DNA of 64,000 nt from Nymphaea colorata (GCF_008831285.2 NC_045145.1:24054802-24118801), one strand, 5' to 3'. Shown: positions 23,441 through 36,630, counted from the stretch's first letter. The notes: generated by a model from the sequence alone, not told the origin. Translations and numbers: made by a program.

Positions 23441-26400
23441 GGTTACCTCCTGGGCTTATGGTTGCTTTTGTCTACCTAGAGGATTCATGCCGGCAATAAT
23501 TGAACTATCAAATGGCCTCTTACCAGCCACTGGACCAACCAGTTATACCAAAGCTCTTGAGGCTTAAAATATATAAGTTGAAAACCACAAATTAGCCCTA
23601 AAATTTAGATATATTGACTTGGGCTAGTCGCCAATGGGCAGCCAATCACTGGTTCAAGGTGCATGAGCATCAACTTCTTTTATACCAATGGGTGGAATAA
23701 TTGTACTAGCTGCACTGCACCAAGCACCTTTGCAGTTCGGGCTTTGACTCTTAGTGAGGCAGTAGGATGCTCCTCTTGCTCACCTAAATCAAACTAAAAA
23801 TTCTATTGTTTCGGCAATAGAAGAAAAGGCAGCTTTGTCTCTTACTCGGTGGTAAGATACTTCTCCAACTTACACACAAAACTCTAAAGTGTCATTGGCA
23901 CCCATAACATAATATTATTGTCTAATGATTTTGTCTTAAAAGTTGTGGTAGATTCATGAAACACTATATTACAATGTTGCATGATCTGTCACAATTTCTC
24001 AAGCAATTTTACTGGATAGTAGCAATTTGTTGCTGGTGTCAAACATCTAAACGAAACTACAATGATATCATATTATTGAGTCAGTTTTGTTTACACCTTA
24101 TTGTCTTGGTAAAGCTTGGTAAAAGCTATCAAGATTATGCACAATACTTTTTTTACAAAAGGGATAAAAGAAAATTAAAAGAAAATAGAAGGAACTGAAA
24201 GAACAAACTTAGATAAGACTTGTACTTAAAAGTAAACTGAAAACTCTTACTTTTGAGTGGACAAGAGCGACTGATGATCAAAAGTGTTGGGCCTTAAAAG
24301 GATCTTTCCTTTTATCATCTTGTTCATATGGATGGTAATGTCCTCTAAATTGAAGGGAAAGAACAAAGAAGATATAGGTCTCTATCCCCTACTTTGTCCC
24401 TTTCCCTTAGCCCTCCCATAATGGCATCAGTCTGTGGCACACCAAAGGGTTTCTACCACAGAGAATTGGCCTATATGCTCTCTCTCGTTTGTTTTTTATG
24501 AAATTACACATCAAATTTAATTTCTAAGGTTTATATATATGTGTGTGTGTGCCTGTGTGTGTATGTGTGTTCCCTTTTCAATATTCTTTTAACTAGAAAA
24601 GGAAAAATATTTTCTATTATATGTAATTATGCTTGTGGGTCTGATGTTTTCTCCCTACCCAACAATATGCTAAACTTTAGCATATTCTTTGTTTCTACAT
24701 GAGTCAGATTATGCCTATAAAAACATGAATGCAGAACATTTCAACTCTTGCATTTACTACTACTAATGACCATGTTCTTGATCTTCTTCAACTGGAAGCC
24801 CTAAATTTGGGAGCGCTGCTAAAAATAAAGTAAAAAAAAGACCAAATTTTAAAAAGAAGTATCCTTGTTTTATATGGCGTTTTAAACATCTCACTTCTAT
24901 TTTTATGGGTGTTACTTTCCCTGTCCATTAAGAGTAGGGTGTGTCCATTAAGAGTAGGGTGTGCCTGTTAAGTTGAAGGCAGCCCACTACCTACCCAAAC
25001 CTCGATTCAAGCTATAACTCTGAAGGAAGAGAAATGGGAGAAGCCTCAGGGCCTTTCTTCTGGACAGTGGATTGTTAACCTCTTGCTCTCTAGAAAGCTT
25101 CATCGTTGCTACCAATATAAATAGGAGCAGGCTATGGTTTCATATATTTTGTCAACTCGCCAAGTCTCACCCGCCCGATCTGATCCGATCCCACCAAATT
25201 TATGCACCTAAGAAAAGAGCATAAACTCTAGAGTATGATTTGAATCCTTATATAGTATGGACACATTGAAAGTGAGGTGGAAATTAGCTGCAGTATGAAA
25301 GAAAGAAATAACAAAGTCCTTATACCAAAGCAGACTCATTTTCAGTCCAAGTGCCTAAAACCCGGAACTTTGCGGACTTAATTGGGTTGTTTGTAAACAA
25401 GACAAGAATTTCTACTCATAAAGTTGCACCCTACATTTAGGAGTCTTCTTTCCTTCAATCAAGCACATTGAGATTTTCACCTTGCAAAGTTGTTTCTCCC
25501 TTTTCACCTTAAACGAGGAGAAGGATGGTCCCCTCAAAAAAATAGGGACTACATTCCTCTAAAAGAAGACAAACTACCTAGGTGAAACTCATTGCGACCA
25601 AACACCCTCTATTTTTGCATCAAAATTAGCTTTTAAACTTGTTTTGAGTCAAAATCACATTCGTAACATGATCTTAGCATCATTTAAATTATTGATCGAC
25701 GAAAGAATTGCAAGGCTTGGTCATAACAAATTTCTTTTCACAAAAATTTCTTTAAGAAAAGGAATCATGCTATGGATGTGAACCACAGGAAAAATCAGCT
25801 ATTCGAGTGGCACCATGACTTTGGTTGAATGCAAACAAAGAAGTATCTTTAGGCTTTTATGCTCCTACTTGTACAGCTTCAATAAAGGTTTTTGTTCTTT
25901 TTCTCATCGAGTTGTCAAAAAATGTCTGGAATTCTTGGCTTGGTCATAACAAAAGAAAAAGTGAAGAAAGAAAACTAACCATCCCTAAGCTTGAGCTCTC
26001 ATGACAACAGCTGTTTATACTGCAAAAAAGGTGGACACTAATGTACAACATAACATGGGCATTACTGCAAGATCGAAAGCAAGCCTGGTAACCTACGAGA
26101 TGAAGGGAAGGATAAAGGCTTCATCTTTGGAGGGTAGATGAAATACTTATCCTAGTCTCTTAAAAGAAGAAGAAGAAAAAAAAAAAGGAAACCAACTGCC
26201 GCACTGTTCAAGAACAAGCTCCACCCGAGAAACTTCCCTGCAGCTAAGGCCACTCGCGGAAGGTGAGAGAGAAATACATGACACTGGCCGCTCCATGTCA
26301 ATGGTAGGACCGATAACAGGTAGTCTGGTGTGAAAGCCGTGCAGTGACAGATTAGCTACATGATAAGGACCATAGACCCATCGCCATCTTTCAATTTTTG

Positions 26401-27600
26401 AATATCACCAAATCTTCCACATTGATCTTCCGCTGAAACCTTTTAATATCTAAAATAGCTATGGCAGCCAAATTTCAGGACACTTACCTAACATGGGTCG
26501 TGTGGCTAAAATCAGATCACTGTATTAAATTATGTCAATCAAGCAAGAAACGACATTGACCACGGCTATCGGCAACTACATGGGCAGTGTTCCGGAACCA
26601 TTCTGTTTTGGTTCTTCTCCACACTATTGAATGTCTTGTAAAACATGGTTGCCTTTGTTAACCCTTCTGGGGGCTCTTTGCACTTTGTGATATTCAAGTC
26701 GGCAAAGCCAGGCAAAAACAATCTTTACTTCTACTAGAAGAATACCCAATTCATCACATTCTTTAATGTGAAAGTCCAAACAACTGCACTTAGCAATTAT
26801 ACAGATCTAAAAATCATTCTGCAGAGGCTCCAAGTTATCATAATTTATCTTGCCAACTTCTTGTAACATCTCTCTCTCTCTCTCTCTCTGTGGACCATCT
26901 GAACCTAATGCGCTAGATAGGCTGGTGTGGCGCCTCTCCAATGACGTTCCAAGTTTCAAGGTGGCTCAGGTAGGGGCGTAGCCCTTGACCCTAGTGTCTG
27001 TGTCATTGCTTTAATCGAACAACTGAGCTAGTCTTTCACACGCAGAAGTTGGGAACAGTCAACCTTAGACGGAAGAACCCAATCCGCTTGAGACAACTGT
27101 TACCGAGAGACTCTCCTTTCTGTGCAAGCTCAGCTGGGGAATCCCAAATTAGATCTTGACCAAAGTTTTCTTTTCAAACTCTTTGGATGTCCTCCCTTTC
27201 TCTACTTCTTTAATTTTGTAAAGCAGAACACCAAGAAAGAAAATGACCTGTAAATTTCTATGAAAGGTTGGCATTGTCAGTAAACCATATTGATTAAAGA
27301 CTAAGAAATGATAAACAAATAAAATCCTTGAGCCTGACCTTAATATTTTACAGTGGCAGTGGCGGTGGTTAATCATCAATGGCTCACTTTCTAATGCAGG
27401 CGTGATTGTAAATGCAATGCTCTCTCTCTTCCCTTGTCCTCTTTCCACCAAAACATCAGAGAGAAAAACAAAAGGGTAAGAAATCTTCATTTCACACACA
27501 TAGAACTGTAACACCCGGAAAATTTATTGTATTGCTTCTGTGCACCATCTGCAGTCCGGACTTGTTCAAATTGAATGAGTGAAACCATCAGAAGGGGCCT
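23441..27600. other. Gene-poor DNA upstream of the bHLH gene
   Basis: No coding exon is recognised. It contains TG-rich simple sequence at 24533-24572, a perfect 20-bp duplication at 24923-24962, TATA-like boxes at about 24713 and 25118 without a visible gene, a (TC)n tract at 26870-26889, and the promoter region of the bHLH gene at its right end. Confidence 0.4.
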
Positions 27601-27630
27601 CTGCTATCCAACGTTTCAGCAGAGGGAAAG

Positions 27631-27714
27631 ATGGCAGTGTCTGTGCTGTCTCTGATCGCCCACCCAGTACACACACACGCACTTCAACCAAAACTCAGAT
27701 TGACCATCTTCTGA
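27631..27714 (+). other. Possible uORF (27 codons) in the bHLH leader
   Basis: ATG at 27631 opens a frame ending TGA at 27712-27714. It lies upstream of a consensus donor at 27731 (ATGGAG|gtgagc), which could splice to the acceptor at 28371 (tatattag). If the transcript starts before 27631, this uORF precedes the main ATG at 28468. Transcript extent is unknown. Confidence 0.3.
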
Positions 27715-28467
27715 GAAATCATCAATGGAGGTGAGCTTGAAAAGCAGAGAAAGATGGGCCTACGCGCCACTCTTACTTTTCCCACCGTCCTTTCTATGGC
27801 ATGTTTTCCCAAATATGGTTATCCCCCTTGCTCCCACTGACTTGATTCCAACGCCGTGATTCATCTTTCCTTTCTAGCACCTCTAAGTCCATAGCCTTAT
27901 TTGGGGTCTTCTTTTTTCTCTTGCAATTGACGCTGAATTTATTCGGGTTTTGTCAATTTTGTGGCTTTCACCAATTTGGGGGCATCTGCTTTTAATGTTT
28001 GCTGTGGTGGGGAGCCTGTGATACCTTTCTCTTTCTCTTGATATTTTCAGTACTGTCTGGATTATGGATGTGGGTGCGTTACATTGATATAACCTGAAAA
28101 TTCTAGGTGTTACATGCCTTGGACATTTGGACTACGTGATTATATGAGGTTTTACAGTTGATTTTGTTTAGCTTTTCTCCTTGAGTGTTCACGTGGAGCA
28201 TTTTGAATTGCTATCTCTGTTTCTGTTGGTGTGTTTGGTACAAAAGGTTGGGATTATTTGGGCATACTTGGTGGTGATTTTAGCTTTGTTCCTTTCTTTT
28301 CTTTATTCTGTTTTTGGATAGGCTGCTATTCTCGTATTGATTTAATGAAATAATGTTTGTTTTTATATTAGATTGGAGACTATTGAAAGTGGGTGGATTT
28401 TGGCCTGAAGGTGCTATTAGTCCATTAGAAATTGTTGTCATTTCTTTCGGGGCATTGTCGGCGACTG

Positions 28468-30983
28468 ATGGAATCCAGTGGCAAGGAAAATTTTGGGTCG
28501 AGCAAGGGAAATGGTGATCATTTAAGCTACCATACACACTCAATACCTTCAGAATGGAGATTTTCTGGTGATCTTTCGAATTCTTCATTCAACTTCATGC
28601 CTGCAGACACCTCCATTCCTGTGTATAGAGGAGCTCCAGTGGAGCCCTCTTCCTGCCCGTCTGTGTCCATGGCAGATTCCTTCTGTGCAACCATTTGGGA
28701 TTCTCACAGCCATCTTAGTCAAAACCCATCACTCAAGCAAGCGCATTGCGATGATGATCACAACCCTGGCAACTCTGGTATGAGGGACATGATCTCTGCT
28801 TCGTCTTCCTCAAGACCCGCATTTGACATGGGATGGAATTCGTTGACTTGTTCATCGAAATGTGGGGACTCGTTCGCCCAAAGCGCTGTGGGAATTCTGC
28901 CTCAGGGCTTATCTCAATTTCCTGCTGATTCTGGTTTCATCGAGCGGGCGGCAAGGTTTTCCTGCTTCAGTGGGGGGAACTTTTCAGATATGATGAATCC
29001 TTTCGGTATTTGTGAATCTATGCCTTCTTACTCAAAATGTGCAACCGGAATTGCTGAAACACCTGTCCATCTGCCTTCTGGTTCGCCCCAGAATAATGAA
29101 ATGGTTGCATCTGAAGTTGGTAAAGATGTTTTAGTCCCAGGGGAACAAATGAACAGTGGCGAGGATACCACAAACAAGATAGAGCAGAAATTAGCCAACT
29201 TGTTGAAGTCTTCTGTCTCAGGAAACACGGAAGATGGAAAACAAAGAGTCGGATCGTCGAGCAATGATTCTGATGGTGCAGAAATTAGTGGTTGTGGACG
29301 GGATGAATCATTGCATTTGGAAACTGCTGTAAACCAACCACCATCAAAAGGCCTCAGTGCAAAAAAGAAGAGGAAGACTGCGCAGGTATTTCTGCTGCTT
29401 CACTCTGAGCTCCTTTTCCTGTTTCATTTTTCGTGGAATCATCTTTGTTTAATGCTTGTTTGTAAAATTGTTTTATCCAAACTAATTTGGTAGGATGCTG
29501 AAATCAACCAAGTTAATAGTTCTTCATCATTTGCAATGGATACTGGAGATGACAATCTTGAAAGCAAACCAAATAGTGAGCAGCCTACTCAAAGCAATAA
29601 CTCGGGCAAGCATAATGGAAAACAACCAAAAGATAATTCCCAGAGTTCAGATGCACCAAAGGAAGAATACATCCATGTCCGTGCTAGGCGAGGCCAGGCT
29701 ACCAACAGTCACAGTCTTGCAGAGAGGGTGAGCACTGCATACAAAATTATGAATAGTTACTCCTTAACTTTCAAAATCAGATGAATAACTTGGATTGATT
29801 CTAGTATCACACCATTATAAACAAAAGGGTCTCACTTCAAAACCATCAGACCTCTGCCCATCTTCACATCAGGGGCAAAGATATCTTTCTGAGATGATGG
29901 AGTTGACACTTTCTATTTTGACTCTATGAATTTTAGGTGAGGAGAGAAAAGATCAGTGAGCGCATGAAGTTTCTTCAAGACCTTGTTCCTGGGTGCAGTA
30001 AGGTACCCTTACTGGATTCATTAATATGAAAAATTCCTACTTACGATTGCTTTCCATTGATTCAATTCCTTTTTCATATGTCATGGATGGGTTTAACCAT
30101 GGCTTCAGGTAACAGGGAAGGCAGTTATGCTTGATGAAATTATTAACTACGTGCAGTCATTGCAGCGACAAGTTGAGGTGCGGCTATAATGAACCTAGCC
30201 AGTGGGATGTTCCGTTCTTTATGAAGAAGAATAAATATTGTCTAATTATGTTTTCCATATAGTTTCTTTCAATGAAGCTTGCAACTGTCAATCCGCGGCT
30301 GGATTTCAGTATAGAGGGGCTTCTGTCAAAGGATGTAAGATTTTTACTATGATTAAGCACATTTACAAAAAAAATTTACCTTTAAAAAACATTTTGTCCC
30401 CCAAGAGTCATGCCATGACCTGCTTGCCCTTCTGGTTCAGATTCTTCAGTCGCACGGTGCTCCTTCAACTGCTGGTTATGTGCATGACATGAATATGGTT
30501 CATCCCAACCTCCAACAAATGCAGCAAGGGCTGATTCAAACTGCCACATCCGGAGTCCCAAATGTACCCGATTCATTGAGGAGAGCTATTAGTTCTCATT
30601 TAACTTCCATTAATGGATACAGAGAACCATCATCTCAGGTGAACAATGGCCTCTTGTGCTTGTCTTACCATTGAAATTCTAAAACAAAAAATTCTGTTAG
30701 CACCGTTGTCTGCATAGGTTTTTCTGATTAGTAATTGTACTATAGATTCCAAATGTCTGGGAAGATGAATTCCATAATGCTGTTCAGATGAATTTTGGTG
30801 CTAGCACCCCCCTCAGCAATCAGGAGATGTGTGGTAGTAAGTCAAGTGGGCCAACATTTCCTCAAGACCTCTTTTAAGGTCATACAGGATTAAAAAAGGA
30901 GATTTAACATTTTCATACAAACCTTCTCTTGCTTGGTGTTCTCAGGTTCATTGCCTCCAGGTCATATGAAAGCTGAGCTTTAG
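28468..30983 (+). CDS. BHLH49: bHLH transcription factor, bHLH49-like (eight exons, 561 aa)
   Basis: Exons 28468-29385, 29494-29727, 29937-30002, 30109-30177, 30263-30334, 30441-30638, 30746-30836 and 30946-30983 join in frame with GT-AG introns. The bHLH domain (about residues 373-430) has [20 protein letters not shown], with His379, Glu383 and Arg387 at the H-E-R positions that read G-box/E-box DNA, and [24 protein letters not shown] in helix 2. The long Ser-rich N-terminus carries [22 protein letters not shown], a signature of the bHLH49/62/74/78 group, plus a basic KKKRKT patch (nuclear signal-like). The C-terminus ends in a [10 protein letters not shown] tail. In Arabidopsis, bHLH49 (ACE1) promotes cell elongation and is antagonised by IBH1-type HLH proteins. 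The start is the first ATG in the open frame. The exact paralogue among the group is less certain than the family. Confidence 0.95.
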
Positions 30984-33570
30984 GGCATGCTTGTTTGTTC
31001 AGATGGTGTCCAGCTTGATGATGCAGGTCGAACAGCAAATTCTGTCCATCAAGGTCTTTGAAATTCAGTAGCTTTTTGGATGTGGATCTGTTCCAGAGTT
31101 TCAAGAATATTTTGTATAGCCGCACTTCAAGTACCAGATCATGTTTCTTACTCTGGCTTTGGGTGCATTCTCCAACCAAACTTTTGCCTTCACTTCCATT
31201 AAGTTAAAAAATGAAATAAAAAAATGTTCATCGCTGTTTAAGGAGAGAATCCTCTTCATCATTCAGGCCCGAATCTGCACAAGCTAGTCTAGTGGAATGC
31301 TTCATAAGCTGGTAGTCTGCAGGAAAGCAATTCAACGGCCGCTTCAATATCTATTGCTGTTTACAATAGAGATCACGGTGGCATTTTTCCTTTTCTGACA
31401 TTGAGAACTTGGAAGTTAATTTTAAGGAGGTAAAATGAGAAGAAAATTATTAGTTCCATGATATGCAGACTCTCTTTTGGTTTCTTCATGAGTAACATTT
31501 GACAATGCACATGAAATGCCATCTAATCATGGTATCCTCTTGGTTGTACGTACACTGGGGTTGAAGTCTGCATTTCCTTATTCTGGATTTACGTTCTGTT
31601 ATTGGAAAAAAAAGGACCTGCAGACTCCTAATGCAGGATAATCAAAACTCGATCTTCTACTGATGATTGAATGTTCTGATTATCTCGTATGCTTTACAGG
31701 ATAAGCTCAAACTTTATCTGTTTTTCATGAGGAAGTTCCAATTTTCACTTGGAAATGTTCTTCATCCTTTTAGAATCCTGAAGTACCATCTTGTTCTTTC
31801 GAGTAATTCTTTGTTTCATTTTGCTTGATGTGCGCCTCCGGTGTATATTGTCGTTTCTCTTCGTGCTTAGAACAATAACTCTTCCCCCTCGAATGGACGA
31901 CCCGAAAGGTTTCCCATCGTGCTTCAAAATTTGATTTTTCAGATGCAAACAGAATTATCATCACCATTCTTAGAGGACCAGATACAAATCGCATCATTTT
32001 GGAAAGGAATCTTTGCGATTTTGTCATCTTCATCTTTTATTGAAAGAGAAAGCGGTCCTAAGCTTCTTACGGAATTCCTCGAATAATGTGTTATTCTTCC
32101 AATGAAATTGATCGAGCTCCCTGTTCCTCTCTTCCCTTAATTTCCATGACCATCACCTTTGCAGAAACAGGAAAAGGAAAAAGAAAAGGAGAAGAAGACA
32201 AAACAAGAAAAGAAGAAAATTCTTGTTTATGGGTAACATGTGAATGGCCATGGTTGTACGCGATCTGTATTAATAGTAGCTTAAGTTCTGTCAATATATG
32301 AGATTAATGAACTGTTCTTGGTGGTTTGAAAGGCTTAAGATTCCTGCTGAATTGTGCGTCTGCTGAGATGATCCCAAGTCCTATGGGATTAATGAATAGT
32401 TAAGAATAAAACAAAGAAGTTAAGATGTGAACTTGATGAACAGATTGGCACCAAGAACAAAATATTCTCTCTAGTACAGTTTTCCATTATTTATTTGGAC
32501 ATCTGTCATGAATTATTTCTGGATCTCTTGGGCAGCAGATTTCTGGTCAGATCTGAAGACTGGATTGCTGCTAATATTTTCATTTTTTCTTTTTGTCTGT
32601 AAGTAAGAACAAATCCCCGACGCGACTGCCTGTGGTTGAAAGATTTGACCATCTATGAGAAACTAAATCAGAGACGTAACGCTAAAGAATCAAGAACATA
32701 TACAGAAATGTTCGAGCAAGCTGTACATAAGGTGGGAATTATGACTGCGCATCTGACAGAGCAGTATCCTTGTGCAACCGTTTTGGGACCTGCACTAATG
32801 CGTTTCGTCTCTCAACTTTAGATTTTGGCAGAGACGACCTATAAAGAAGAAGAATTGAAGTCATAAAACTAATTTGTAGGCCTTTTACTGCTCTCTGTAC
32901 GCTGCAGATAACTTTGAACTTTTTACTGTGGGAAGTGAAAAGTGGTACTGTATCATTTAATTATGTTCGAATTATTATGGGGGGAACCATAGAAGAGTTC
33001 AGCTAAAATTCATTATCTTGATGGCTATGGGTAGTCTACCGGTTTGATGTATCTGTATCTGAAATTTGGACAATAGAAGATGAACATTGAAAACTTGCTC
33101 AAGTTGATGAGAGTGTCAACGCTGTTGCATAAGTCCATGTTCACATATCAAGGATCTGTCAACCAACTAGTGGGTACTGGTAGGCTCAAGGTCTTCAAGT
33201 TGATGAGGGAGCTAATTATTTCGATACATGCGGCGTCTTTTGTCGATAGCTGCCCAAATCCAACTTGACATTTATTTATTAGAAAAAGGAGAGGAAAAGA
33301 GAAAGAAGCTTGATTCAGATTCATGTATATGTCCCCTTCAAGTGATGAAGAGAGAGAGAGTACAGGTATTCATCATGATTTGTATTCAAAGTTTCAAACC
33401 ATGCTATGTTTTTTTTCCCTTTCCTATTTATAACACCAGGAAATCGCATCTGGGTCAGGTGCCTGGTCATTAGCCGGAAGCGGTAAAACTGTAAAACCCT
33501 GTTGCCGGTACCGCTGATTCCTATCCATGCTATATATATATTTGTCCATTTTTTCATCTAAGTTTATATA
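30984..33570. other. bHLH 3' region and intergenic DNA
   Basis: The first few hundred bases are probably 3' untranslated region. No further coding exon is recognised. Open frames at 31745-32301 on both strands and 32636-33268 on the + strand lack domain or splice support. Confidence 0.4.
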
Positions 33571-33626
33571 TATATTATATATGAGAGGCTAGATGATTTC
33601 TCTGTCTAAACTTAGTTGAAAAAATA

Positions 33627-33629
<3 letters not shown>

Positions 33630-33714
<85 letters not shown>
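33630..33714. repeat. Compound (TA)n-(GA)n microsatellite
   Basis: TA repeats to about 33686 are followed directly by GA repeats to 33714. The minus-strand open frame 33575-33775 (alternating Ile-Tyr and Ser-Leu) is only a translation of this array. Confidence 0.95.
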
Positions 33715-33718
<4 letters not shown>

Positions 33719-34195
33719 AAATCCTCTGGACCTCCATCCAATCACGGTCTGCCTCCTTGAGATTAGACTGCTCACCTATATTAATTGAAATTTAAAGAAT
33801 GAACAAGCCAAATAAAACTCGCCATAGTCTTGACTTTTTTTGAAATTAACGTTGTGGGGAGCCCAGTGCAGAAACTTAGAGGGCATTAACGTTGTGCTCA
33901 AACTGCAATTTTCCATGAGTGTGTCTCACTACGAAACTCCTTAATTTTGATTTTTTTTTCATGTTTCCACCATTTTTATGTAAATTATGTGGTTAAATAT
34001 AGCATATTCAAACCTCATGAGCTTGTTAATATTAAGCCTAAGGGTGCTTTTGTAAACATTTTAAATAATTTGACAAGCTTTATGTAGGCTGTGGATTTCC
34101 CGCCCCTTGTTTCAGCCAATTAAGTGCATGTTGCCATCGTTGAATTTGATTAATACGCAGATGATTAATCTGAAAAGTACCTTGCACAAATGTCT

Positions 34196-34460
34196 AGTAT
34201 CAATTATTATGTCTAGTATCAATTATTACGTCCTTTTGAAATCATATGGTTTCAATATTTTAAAGTCCATACAATCTTTTCAAATCCTTAAGCAATACGT
34301 TCTTGTTCTCTTTACATATATAATTCGCAACTTTTTCATGTACTAATGCTACTTTGTAAGTGAACTTAAAATTGCATATCTATAATATATATATAATTCA
34401 CATCTTTGTTATGTGCTAATGCTACTTTGGTAAGTGGAACTCAAAATTGCATAATTAGTG
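34196..34460. repeat. Short tandem duplications
   Basis: GTCTAGTATCAATTATTA is doubled with a 19-20 bp period (about 34191-34228). A longer block (about 34316-34380 and 34388-34456) shares TATATAATTC, ATGT.CTAATGCTACTTTG and AAAATTGCATA with small differences. Confidence 0.7.
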
Positions 34461-34489
34461 CCATGTTACGTAGAGGAACAAATGGAAAA

Positions 34490-35010
34490 CTGAGCTCGCA
34501 CCCGCACGGACCCGTTGCGGGTGCGGGTGCGCACCCAATCAGCACCCGCTGATGAGCTCGCACCCGGGGGTTGGATCTAGTTTTGAGTCGAAACCAAATC
34601 CAAACCAAGTGTATGGTTTGGATCTAAATCTGATTTCGAAAAAAAATCAGATCCAAAATCCATAAAATCAAATCCACCATTCTCACCCGTCGGCCATTAC
34701 ATCTAAGTTAGATACATCTATAGATATATTATATGTTCTCTTTTCTCTTTCAAAAACAACGATACAGGACTAAAGAATGGTGACTTTCATAAAACAATCT
34801 GTTTGCCTTTTTTTCAAACATTTCTTTTTTGATTTTTTTCCACTACCATAAAATGTATAATTTTAATTGTCTTATTTAATTTCTACAAAAAATTAATAAT
34901 AATATTATTATTATTATTAATATTAATAAAATATCTTCACCGCACCGCCGCACCTAATTTTTTTGAGATGTGCCGCACCGGCACCAGCACCCGCACCCCG
35001 CACACAGGTG
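34490..35010. mobile_element. Degenerate DNA-transposon-like segment with GC-rich subterminal repeats
   Basis: CACCCGCAC/GTGCGGGTGCGG-type repeats occur at the left (34498-34570) and CACCGCACCGCCGCACC...CACCCGCACCCCGCACA at the right (34940-35005). They flank an AT-rich centre without coding capacity. This arrangement resembles non-autonomous hAT-like elements in plants. Exact termini and target duplication were not resolved. Confidence 0.4.
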
Positions 35011-35290
35011 ACATAGATTGTAAGTTAAGAAGGCAAGTGGATTTCTAATAGCTTTTTTGCCCGTGAAGAATATTGCGAAATAAACCTTCTTTGTTGAACC
35101 TTTTTAGCAATACAGTGCTTATTTTCTCAGGTACGTTTGCACAAGAGTCATCTTTACTTGACAAAGTTAACCAACCATGGTAGGAAGTGTCACAAATCCA
35201 TTTCCCCGAAAACTCGGATTCAGAATTTATGCATGTTTCGGCTTACACAAAGGGCTGGTGCTAATGAAATTTGAATCAAGAGCCGGTTAC

Positions 35291-35405
35291 ACCATGTATA
35301 GAATCATGTACATGACATGTACTCTTTATACCATGTATAGAATCATGTACATGACATGTACTCTTTATACCATGTATAGAACCATGTACATGACATGTAC
35401 TTTTG
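35291..35405. repeat. 39-bp tandem repeat, three copies, each with a near-perfect palindrome
   Basis: ACCATGTATAGAA.CATGTAC starts at 35291, 35330 and 35369. Each unit holds GTACATGACATGTAC, which is self-complementary except for the central base. The unit length is a multiple of three, so it reads as a repeated 13-residue peptide in the open frame 35177-35515 (112 codons). That frame has no other support as a gene. Confidence 0.9.
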
Positions 35406-35519
35406 AGAGTAGGACAAGGAAAGACATGTCATGCACCGAGAGCTGTGCATGGTACACATCGTGTAAGTTACACGTAGCCACCTTTCAATTTGAGCCACAA
35501 TTATGTGCCCCCTGACCAC

Positions 35520-36630
35520 AGCTCACTAGTCACTCCTTTCCATTTTCATGTAAAACAAGTGAGAGCACCAATGTGAGTGGTAAATTTGTCTCAGTAATGA
35601 CAGGCATGAACTCTTAATTACCTACTTAAACGTGAAGGACTGCTATGCACTATTCTCTCTAAAAGTGGCCAAGAGGCCGATGCTTCTCTCCTTCCCCCTA
35701 CCTCCGAAGAGGATTCAATGCTGCTTTGGGATCTAAATGGTTATATGGTACATACACCTTTTAACTCAAGTGTCACCCATACTACTTTTTACAATTTAAA
35801 TGAGTAGCAAGCAGGGGCAAAAGTAGGAATTTTTTTGTCGCAAGCGCTAAACTATAGTTTCAAAATTTTAACATAGGCGAAATAGAAATTTTGAATTTTT
35901 TTTATATATATTAAACTAAAATTTTTTAGATTTACATATAAAATTTGTAAAATCTAAAAGAAGGGCCAAGACCCTTATAGGCCCCTCTTCCCTCTACCCA
36001 TAGTAGAACCCATGACAATCAAATTGAAGATGCATCGACAGTGTACCATTCAGCTATTCTACGCCTTGACTGCATGGCAAAGACAATGACAAGAAAAGAC
36101 GGAAGCTATTAGCAAAGAGAAGCACCTCTGACAAGAAAGGACGGAAGCTATTAGCAAAGAGAAGCACCTCTGCAGATCATGTTTATGCAAAACTTTTAAC
36201 TTCTAATTTGCAAAAGGCTACTGGATACGGACCGATGATCATGTACATACTTTTGACTATTGAATTCAACTAGTTCGCTTACACGCTGGATCAGGTGGTT
36301 TAGTCAATCTGAATCTTGTGGCTTCAAATTAAGTGGATAGAAAGGATGGAAAATCGTGGTTTAAATTACAAAATCTGTTGTTCTAATATCCATAGCTTCG
36401 AGAAAAATTATTTTAACTTCTAAAGGAGATACTAGTCTTAGTTCTTGAAGCTAACATAAGCCTGCAATCACTTTAGAGAGATAAAATTTGTTTCCGGGTG
36501 AGCGAGAGGTATTAATCCCACAGCCCGAAAAAGGCCCGAACTCCCCTGTCTTCGGGGTCTTGAGCTGCGTAGTGTCAGCGATAGCAACGGTCATTTTCAT
36601 TAAATCATATTAAAAAAGGTGGCGAATCAT
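35520..36630. other. Intergenic DNA with one 42-bp duplication
   Basis: No gene seen. A 42-bp unit (GACAAGAAA.GACGGAAGCT and onward) is tandemly doubled at 36088-36129 and 36130-36171 with about one mismatch. Confidence 0.5.

Noticed and set aside
26870-26889. (TC)n tract as a possible core-promoter Y patch
   Set aside because: No gene start within a plausible distance; it is best seen as a microsatellite.
33575-33775. Minus-strand frame with alternating Ile-Tyr
   Set aside because: Direct translation of the (TA)n-(GA)n microsatellite.
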